From JADJWR01 sp963847675 (GTDB lineage: Bacteria > Pseudomonadota > Gammaproteobacteria > Burkholderiales > Burkholderiaceae_F): a DNA stretch of 64,000 nucleotides. The notes under the pieces are model-generated. The model ran no database searches. It saw only the letters and a list, made by a program, of their open reading frames with translations, and was not told where the DNA came from. This document shows, one piece after another, positions 58,526 to 64,000 of this stretch (within the stretch, counting starts at the first letter, position 1; each line of letters starts with the position of its first letter). Location: positions 186,001 through 250,000 of the forward strand of contig CAWKAP010000002.1 of assembly GCA_963847675.1 (NCBI GenBank), written 5' to 3'. A program made the translations under genes and the position numbers.

Positions 58526-59263
58526 TCAGTGCCCCAGGCGCATCAGCGCGATCGTTGCGATGCCGGCGAGCAGCAGCGCCAGCTGCAGCACCGAACCGGC
58601 CGGCGTCATCCGTCGGTGCAGCGCCGGTATCAGGTCCGCCAGCGCGATGTAGATGAAGCTCGCCGCTGACAGCGCGAGGATGTACGGGATCGCCTCCGTC
58701 ATCTGCGCCAGAGCGAAGTAGCCGGCCAGCGCGCCGGGCAGCGTCGCCGCGGCCGACAGCATGTTCAGCCAGAACGCCTTGGCCGGGCCGTAGCCGCTGT
58801 CGAGCAGGATCGCGAAGTCGCCGACCTCCTGCGGCACCTCGTGCGCAATTACCGCCACCGCGGTGCCGACGCCGAGCGGGACGGAGACGAGAAAGGCAGC
58901 CGCGATCACCACGCCGTCGACGAAATTGTGAAGCGCATCGCCGATCAGGATCAGCGGCGCGGCCTGGCCGTGCGCTTCGCATTTGCTGTCGTGGCAATGG
59001 CGCCAGAGGACCCATTTCTCCAGCACGAAGAACAGCACCAGTCCCGCAAGAACCGTCGGCAGCGCTTCACTGCCGCCGCGCGCCAGCGCGGTCGGGATCA
59101 TTCCCAGAAAGGCCGCGCCGAGAAGAACTCCCGCCGCGTATCCGATCAGCGCCGGCACGAGCGCCTGTCTAACAGCAAGCGGGAAGGCCAGCAGCGTCGC
59201 CGCGCCCGCCGCTGCGCCCAGGCTGCCGAGCAGCGAGAACGGGATGATCCAGTTCAGCAGCAT
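58526..59263 (-). CDS. ZIP family divalent metal transporter
   Basis: The 245-residue membrane protein has the ZIP helices IV and V motifs HNFVDG and HEVPQE, and a metal-binding loop (WRHCHDSKCEAHG). It should import zinc or iron. It shares an operon with the HisC-like gene. Confidence 0.9.
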   Translation of the reverse strand: MLLNWIIPFSLLGSLGAAAGAATLLAFPLAVRQALVPALIGYAAGVLLGAAFLGMIPTALARGGSEALPTVLAGLVLFFVLEKWVLWRHCHDSKCEAHGQAAPLILIGDALHNFVDGVVIAAAFLVSVPLGVGTAVAVIAHEVPQEVGDFAILLDSGYGPAKAFWLNMLSAAATLPGALAGYFALAQMTEAIPYILALSAASFIYIALADLIPALHRRMTPAGSVLQLALLLAGIATIALMRLGH

Positions 59264-59309
59264 GGCTTCGCGTCGCCGCGCGAGATACGCGGCGCAGCGC
59301 TCCGGCGCA

Positions 59310-59819
59310 TTACGGGAACTCGGGGATGTTCGGCTCCAGCCCCTCGAGTTCGGCCTCGGGATGATGACGCTTGATCACCGCCTCGATCTCCTCGACGCGC
59401 TGACGAGGCACGTCGATCATCATCAGCAGTTCGCCGCGCGCGATCGCGCTCTCGAACTGTGTCAGGCGGCTGTTGGGAAGCCCAACGCCGACCATGGTCG
59501 ACATCCAGGCGCCGAATCCGGTGCCCAGCAGGGCGATGCCGAGCAGCGCGCCGCCGCCCAGAGCCATTCCCGCAGGCGGGAACGTCACCGCCACGAGCCC
59601 TGCAAGCAAGCCCGTCAGGCCGCCGGCCGCCGCCCCGCGTTCGAGCGAGGGGATGAGGTCGCTCGACTGCGCGAGCTTCGCTTCGGGCAGGTCTTCCAGC
59701 GGCGTGCCTTCCTTCGCCAGGACGTGGATATGGCGCTCCTCGATGCGCGCCAGCAGCAGATCGTCGACGATTGCCCTGGCGGACGCGACGCTTGGAGCCA
59801 GGAAGTAGATCCTTCGCAT
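59310..59819 (-). CDS. DUF1269-like membrane stress protein
   Basis: The 169-residue protein starts with a small alpha/beta domain (RRIYFLAPSVASARAIVDDL) and has a Gly/Ala-rich membrane hairpin (about 65-115), then a C-terminal ferredoxin-like half (LMMIDVPRQRVEEIEAVIKRHHPEAE). This fits the DUF1269/general-stress family. Function unknown. 46 bp before the ZIP gene. Confidence 0.75.
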   Translation of the reverse strand: MRRIYFLAPSVASARAIVDDLLLARIEERHIHVLAKEGTPLEDLPEAKLAQSSDLIPSLERGAAAGGLTGLLAGLVAVTFPPAGMALGGGALLGIALLGTGFGAWMSTMVGVGLPNSRLTQFESAIARGELLMMIDVPRQRVEEIEAVIKRHHPEAELEGLEPNIPEFP

Positions 59820-60173
59820 CGATGATCTCCCTCAGGTTGCTGGCCGACGGCGACAGCCCTGAAAGGCTCCTCGGGCAGCCTGCGATCCAGCGCACCGCCG
59901 GCTGCCGCCTTCCGGACCGTTCACTCACTGCCTAACCTACGCGTCCCGCCCTTCGCCATCTTGACTGTGGGCAAGCGGAGCTTCGATGCGCCGCGTGCGA
60001 TCCCGGGATCCGGCGTTTCGATCGCCCGCCTGGGCGCCGCGGTTGACCCGTCTCAATGCAACTGACGGCACCGGGCACAAGCTGTTAAGTGAATTGAAGC
60101 GTCGACCGTCGACGCGGAACGCGCGGGCTCTCCGTCCATCGCGGGCGAGGCGGCGCGCGGGAAGGGAGCGAAC
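59820..60173. other. Intergenic region between divergent genes, 354 bp
   Basis: It carries the promoters for the stress gene and for the ferritin-like gene; an AAGGGAG ribosome site precedes the latter. I see no gene, RNA or repeat in it. Confidence 0.4.
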
Positions 60174-60461
60174 ATGGCCAGCGAGGGCTATCACGAACCG
60201 TTGAGCGAACTGGCCGACGCAACGCGCGACATGCATCGCGCGCTGGTGTCGCTGATGGAGGAACTGGAGGCCGTCGACTGGTACAACCAGCGCGTCGACG
60301 CCTGCAGGGATCCGGCGCTGCGCGCGATCCTGGCGCACAACCGCGACGAGGAGAAAGAGCACGCGGCGATGCTGCTGGAGTGGATCCGGCGCAGCGACGG
60401 TTCATTCGAAAGGGAACTGCGCGACTACATCTTCACCGACAAGCCGCTCACTCACGACTGA
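60174..60461 (+). CDS. Encapsulated-ferritin-like (EncFtn) protein without targeting tail
   Basis: The 95-residue helical protein matches EncFtn: YHEPLSELADATRDMHRAL start, MEELEAVDWYNQR (metal Glu residues near 29-32, Trp36-Tyr37) and AHNRDEEKEHAAMLLEW (Glu and His at 62-63). EncFtn binds Fe2+ at a dimer interface and oxidises it inside encapsulin shells. Here the protein stops at TDKPLTHD without the usual C-terminal shell-targeting peptide, and no encapsulin gene follows; the next gene is a VIT transporter. It may work free in the cytosol or use a shell encoded elsewhere. Confidence 0.88.
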   Translation: MASEGYHEPLSELADATRDMHRALVSLMEELEAVDWYNQRVDACRDPALRAILAHNRDEEKEHAAMLLEWIRRSDGSFERELRDYIFTDKPLTHD

Positions 60462-60753
60462 TGCCGGTTCGGCGCCCGCCCGACAACGCGAGTGCTTTCA
60501 TCCGGGGTGGAGTGACGCGCGGCAGCAGCGGTGCCTGCGAATGTTGCGCGGGCCGGTTCCCAGGTGAGCCAACAGCGAAGACAGGAACGCATACGGGCGA
60601 CGTGCGGGATCTTCACCAGGCTCGACGACGACGCCGAACGATGATCTGGATCAGTCCGATGGCGGGGCCGCAGCGAATACTGGCGGCGCCACTGGCCAGC
60701 GAAGAGTTACGCGAGAAAATTGTCCCGCGTACGCGGGTCGGCGGCATGGAAGC
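60462..60753. other. Gap between EncFtn and VIT genes, 292 bp
   Basis: No encapsulin remnant is readable in any frame. It contains one perfect 14-base palindrome, CCCGCGTACGCGGG (60724-60737), 16 bp before the VIT start, similar to the arms of the dispersed repeats at 35403 and 37469. Confidence 0.5.
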
Positions 60754-61452
60754 ATGCCGCGCAGCACCCATCCCGAACTTCATCGCACCGAGCGCATCGG
60801 CTGGTTGCGCGCGGCGGTGCTGGGCGCCAACGACGGGATCGTGTCGACCGCGAGCCTGCTGGTCGGAGTCGCGGCTGCAGGTGGCGGTCGCGGCGAACTC
60901 ATGGTGGCAGGCGTGGCCGGGCTCGTCGCCGGGGCGATGTCGATGGCTGCTGGCGAATACGTGTCGGTCAGCTCGCAGGCGGACACGGAGCGCGCCGACC
61001 TGGAGCGCGAGCGAACCGAACTGGCCGCCGAGCCCGAACTCGAACTGCAGGAACTGACATCGATCTACGTGGCGCGCGGGTTATCCCGCGAGCTTGCGGC
61101 ACAGGTGGCCGACCAGCTCATGGCGCACGACGCGCTCGGCGCTCACGCACGCGATGAACTCGGCATTTCATCGACGCACGCGGCCCGGCCGGTACAGGCT
61201 GCGCTGACCTCGGCGGCGACGTTCGCCGTCGGCGCGGCACTTCCTCTCGCCGCCGCACTCGTATCGCCAGCCGCGGCCACGGCGCCGATCGTCGCCGCAA
61301 CGTCGCTGCTGTTCCTGACCGGGCTCGGCGCCGTCGGGGCGCAGACCGGTGGCGCACCGGTTGGTCGCGCTGCTCTTCGCGTCGCGTTCTGGGGCGCACT
61401 GGCGATGGCGGCCACCGCCGGCGTCGGAAGTCTCTTCGGCGCCGTCGTCTGA
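60754..61452 (+). CDS. VIT1/CCC1 family iron/manganese transporter
   Basis: The 232-residue protein has the VIT start (LRAAVLGANDGIVSTASLLVG), the GAMSMAAGEYVSVSSQ segment in helix 2, a Glu-rich cytosolic part (about 85-135) that binds metal in the family, and three C-terminal helices. VIT proteins move Fe2+ or Mn2+ out of the cytosol. With the EncFtn gene just before it, an iron detoxification pair is likely. Confidence 0.9.
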   Translation: MPRSTHPELHRTERIGWLRAAVLGANDGIVSTASLLVGVAAAGGGRGELMVAGVAGLVAGAMSMAAGEYVSVSSQADTERADLERERTELAAEPELELQELTSIYVARGLSRELAAQVADQLMAHDALGAHARDELGISSTHAARPVQAALTSAATFAVGAALPLAAALVSPAAATAPIVAATSLLFLTGLGAVGAQTGGAPVGRAALRVAFWGALAMAATAGVGSLFGAVV

Positions 61453-61472
61453 GTCAGGCGCCACTCGGCCGG

Positions 61473-62900
61473 TCAGTCGCCGGCAAGCTCGACGAGAGCC
61501 AGCGCGTTCGCGGCAACGAGCGACTTGCGTGCGATCCGGAACACGTCGGCGTCGAATTCGCGCGGCGCCGTCGCCGCCAGTTGCGCCGCCGCCTCGTGCG
61601 AGCGCGCGGTGCCGAGCCAGCACCAGCGGTCGAACACGTGCAGGTCCTCCCGCGTGCCGCCGGGCTCGCGCTCGATCAGCGCCACCGCGCCGGCATAGGG
61701 CCACGCCGGCACGCGCTTCGCCTCGAGGACCTCGCGAAGGCGCCGGCCGTGCTCTTCGGCCGGCTCCTCGCCCGTGCACGCACCGAGGCAGCGGTGGATC
61801 TGGAAGTTGAAGCAGGGCGCGTTCTCTGCGGCGCGGCGTGCGCGGCCTTCGAGCTTCATCGTCTTCAGGCACAGGCCGTGCTCGGCAGCCAGTTCGTGCA
61901 GGAAGCGTCGCGCGCCGGGGCGCGATGCAAACGGGCCGTAGTGGTCGCGCAGCTGCTCCGGCGGCACGCCGGCGGCGGCAACGAAGCGTGGCCGCGCATC
62001 GGCGTCGAGGGTGACGAAGACCTGGTTGCGCTTGCGGCGCAGCGCGATGTTGTGCGCCGGCAGCCGCGTCTTCACCAGTTCCGCCTCGCGCAGCAGCGCG
62101 CCGGTCTCGCCGGCCGTCTGCTCCCACTCGATGCGCCGCACCTCCTGCGACAGCCGCAGGTCAACGCCGGAAGCGTGGTCGTTCGAGAAATGGTTCAGCA
62201 CGCGCGCCTTCAGGTCGACGCTCTTGCCGATGTAGATCGGATGCGCATTGGCGCCGTAGAAGCAGTACACGCCGGGCGCATGCGGGATCGCGTCGAGGCT
62301 CTCCGGCGGCAGCGCCGGCGGCGTGCTCGGCCGCGCCAGCAGCCGGTCGACCGCGGCCTCCAGTTCGGCCTGGCCGTGCCGGTCGCGCAGCCGCTGCACA
62401 AGCCGCCAGAGGACACGTGCGTCGCCGAGCGCGCGGTGGCGCTGCTCGCCGTCGAGCCCGAAGCGTTCGACGATCGCGTCGAGCGAATGCGGGCTGCGGT
62501 CCGGATACAGGTGCCGCGACAGCCGCACCGTGCACAACGTGGACGCACGCCAGTCGTAGCCCGCGCGGGCGAATTCCGCCTTCAGGAAGCCGTAGTCGAA
62601 GCGCGCGTTGTGGGCGACGAAGACCGCGTCGGCGAGCCGGTCGTAGAGCGCGTCGGCCAGGTCGGCGAAGCGCGGCGCGGCGCGCACCATCTCGTTGCTG
62701 ATGCCGGTGAGCCACTGGATCTCGGGCGGGATCGGCACGCCGGGGTTGACCAGCGACGACCATTCGGTGACCCGCTGCGCGTCGCCATCGGTCTCGACGG
62801 TGACCACGCCGACCTCCGTGATCCGCTCGCGGGCGGGCGAGGAACCGGTCGTCTCGACATCGACGAAGACCCAGCGGCGGTCGGCGAAGGCTCCGAACAT
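61473..62900 (-). CDS. DnaQ-type 3'-5' exonuclease fused to a GIY-YIG/UvrC-like nuclease
   Basis: The 475-residue protein has an N-terminal DEDD exonuclease (VFVDVETTGSSP, HNARFDYGFL, HRALGDARVL) and then a GIY-YIG domain (GVYCFYGANAHPIYIGKSVDL, about 210-290) with UvrC-like Cys-containing region (CLGACTGEEP). It is the Cho/UvrC-related fusion found in beta- and gammaproteobacteria, thought to act in DNA repair. Intact; divergent from the glutamate dehydrogenase gene. Confidence 0.9.
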   Translation of the reverse strand: MFGAFADRRWVFVDVETTGSSPARERITEVGVVTVETDGDAQRVTEWSSLVNPGVPIPPEIQWLTGISNEMVRAAPRFADLADALYDRLADAVFVAHNARFDYGFLKAEFARAGYDWRASTLCTVRLSRHLYPDRSPHSLDAIVERFGLDGEQRHRALGDARVLWRLVQRLRDRHGQAELEAAVDRLLARPSTPPALPPESLDAIPHAPGVYCFYGANAHPIYIGKSVDLKARVLNHFSNDHASGVDLRLSQEVRRIEWEQTAGETGALLREAELVKTRLPAHNIALRRKRNQVFVTLDADARPRFVAAAGVPPEQLRDHYGPFASRPGARRFLHELAAEHGLCLKTMKLEGRARRAAENAPCFNFQIHRCLGACTGEEPAEEHGRRLREVLEAKRVPAWPYAGAVALIEREPGGTREDLHVFDRWCWLGTARSHEAAAQLAATAPREFDADVFRIARKSLVAANALALVELAGD

Positions 62901-62994
62901 GCATCAAGTCTAGGGCCGGCTTCAGTCGTGGCGCCGTGACCACCCACAACCTACGGTGCATACTTGACCGACCCGAAGAACAAGGGAGTCGCGG

Positions 62995-64000
62995 ATGAAC
63001 AAACCGGCCACCTCAGCGTACGAGGAGCGGCTCGAAGCCGCCATCGAACATGCGAAGCAGAAGGTCGCACCCGCCGAGCGCGCGCTGATCGAGGTCTTCC
63101 TGCGGGAGTATTACCGCCCGGTCGATCCCGAAGACCTGGCGACACGCAGCGCCGACGACCTCGCCGGCGCGGCCCTGTCGCACTGGGAACTGGGCCGCGT
63201 CCGCACGCCCGGCGTGCCGCGCGTGCGGGTGTTCAGCCCGAGCGCAGGCGAACACGGCTGGGCCGTGCGGCACACGGTGATCGAGGTCGTCAACGACGAC
63301 ATGCCGTTCCTGGTCGATTCGGCGACGATGGAAGCCAACCGGCTGGGACTGACGCTGCACCTGCGCACGCACCCCGTATACGCGGTCGAGCGCGACGCGG
63401 CCGGCGTGCTGACCGGACTGTGGGCGCGCAGCGACCGACCCCAGGCCGCGCGCGAATCCTGGATGCATATCGAGGTCGACCGGCTGGTCGACGAGGAAAG
63501 CCGGGCGCGGCTGGCCGCGGGCATCGAACGCGTGCTCGGCGACGTCCGCGCGGTCACCGAGGACTGGAAGAAGATGCTGGCGCGGCTGATCGACGTCGTC
63601 GGCGAACTGGACGCACGGGTGCCGGAGGCGGCGCACGGGGAACTGGGCGAGACCCGGGCCTTCGTCGAATGGCTGGCCGCCGGGAACTTCCTGCTGCTCG
63701 GCTACCGCTGCCACGACCTGGTGGTCGAAGACGGCGAGGATGCGCTGAGGCTGGTGACCGGCAGCGGCCTCGGCGTATTGCGCGAGACCGGCGACGAAGG
63801 GCTGTCGGGCAGCTTCGCGGTGCTCCCGAAGCAGGCGCGCGCGCTGGCGCACGACCCGACGCCGCTGGTCATCCTGACCAAGGCCAACGCGCGCGCCACG
63901 GTGCACCGCCCGGGCTACGTCGACTACATCGGCATCAAGCGCTTCTCGTCCGAGGGCAAGGTGATCGGCGAGCATCGCTTCCTGGGCCTGCTGACCTCGA
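62995..64000 (+). CDS. gdh: NAD-specific glutamate dehydrogenase, large type (GDH180), partial
   Basis: The first 335 codons are present and the gene continues past the window. The N-terminus has the ACT-like regions of the 180-kDa glutamate dehydrogenases: VINDDMPFLVDS-type motif (here VVNDDMPFLVDS), LRTHPVYAV, SWMHIEVDRL and the NFLLLGYRC segment. The enzyme converts glutamate to 2-oxoglutarate with NAD. ATG at 62995 follows AAGGGAG at 62982. Confidence 0.9.
   Translation, partial: MNKPATSAYEERLEAAIEHAKQKVAPAERALIEVFLREYYRPVDPEDLATRSADDLAGAALSHWELGRVRTPGVPRVRVFSPSAGEHGWAVRHTVIEVVNDDMPFLVDSATMEANRLGLTLHLRTHPVYAVERDAAGVLTGLWARSDRPQAARESWMHIEVDRLVDEESRARLAAGIERVLGDVRAVTEDWKKMLARLIDVVGELDARVPEAAHGELGETRAFVEWLAAGNFLLLGYRCHDLVVEDGEDALRLVTGSGLGVLRETGDEGLSGSFAVLPKQARALAHDPTPLVILTKANARATVHRPGYVDYIGIKRFSSEGKVIGEHRFLGLLTS

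Noticed and set aside
60462..60753. Encapsulin shell gene or remnant after the ferritin-like gene
   Set aside because: No frame shows the shell-protein fold pattern, and the gap is too short for a gene of about 800 bp.

Overview
The window is GC-rich, densely coded chromosomal DNA, most likely from a betaproteobacterium (Burkholderiales or Rhodocyclales; inferred from the hup/hyp/hoxX gene order, the dispersed palindromic repeats and the Dpp/NAD-GDH style genes, with no rRNA or marker gene to confirm it). No tRNA, rRNA, CRISPR array or complete insertion sequence was seen.

The first 27 kb form an uptake [NiFe]-hydrogenase region. On the minus strand, hupS-hupL-hupC (20557 to 16958) encode a membrane-bound group 1 enzyme. 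Its small subunit carries the two extra cysteines of oxygen-tolerant enzymes. After a lone HigA-like gene, hupD-F-G-H-I-J-K and hypA-B-F-C-D-E run on with overlapping or closely spaced genes. They continue into hoxX (CO ligand synthesis in air), nikR and a HoxN-type nickel permease. Maturation, ligand synthesis, nickel supply and nickel sensing therefore sit in one direction behind the structural genes. Two related multiheme cytochromes c flank the cluster (1-810 and 22280-23480). The second is followed by a cytochrome b and preceded by two receiver-domain proteins, one membrane-anchored. A convergent pair, an NtrC-type sigma54 activator and a histidine kinase with two c-type heme motifs in its sensor domain, completes the module. 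A 17-bp palindrome and an FNR-like box occur together upstream of three of these transcription units.

From 27.9 to 31.5 kb there is a spondin-domain secreted protein, an OmpR-type two-component pair and an ECF sigma factor. From 31.5 to 39.2 kb lie two amidohydrolase/deacylase genes and a complete Dpp/Opp-type ABC peptide importer, broken up by two composite palindromic repeats.

From 39.6 to 52.8 kb five exported DUF11-type proteins surround a giant 1988-residue protein with DUF11 and Cna-B-like domains and a predicted outer-membrane barrel. This looks like a dedicated cell-surface assembly that I cannot match to a described system.

The last 11 kb hold housekeeping and metal/stress genes: a metal-dependent hydrolase, a GDT1-type transporter, an SDR-DUF2867 protein, UspA, an alpha/beta hydrolase, a HisC-like aminotransferase, a ZIP transporter, an encapsulated-ferritin-like protein without a shell gene, a VIT-family transporter, a DnaQ-GIY-YIG nuclease, and the start of a large NAD-glutamate dehydrogenase.

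Several genes are split by frameshifts (hypF, the second multiheme cytochrome, the heme kinase, the N-formylglutamate hydrolase and three DUF11 genes). In each the net shift is one extra base, so sequencing or assembly insertions are a serious possibility.
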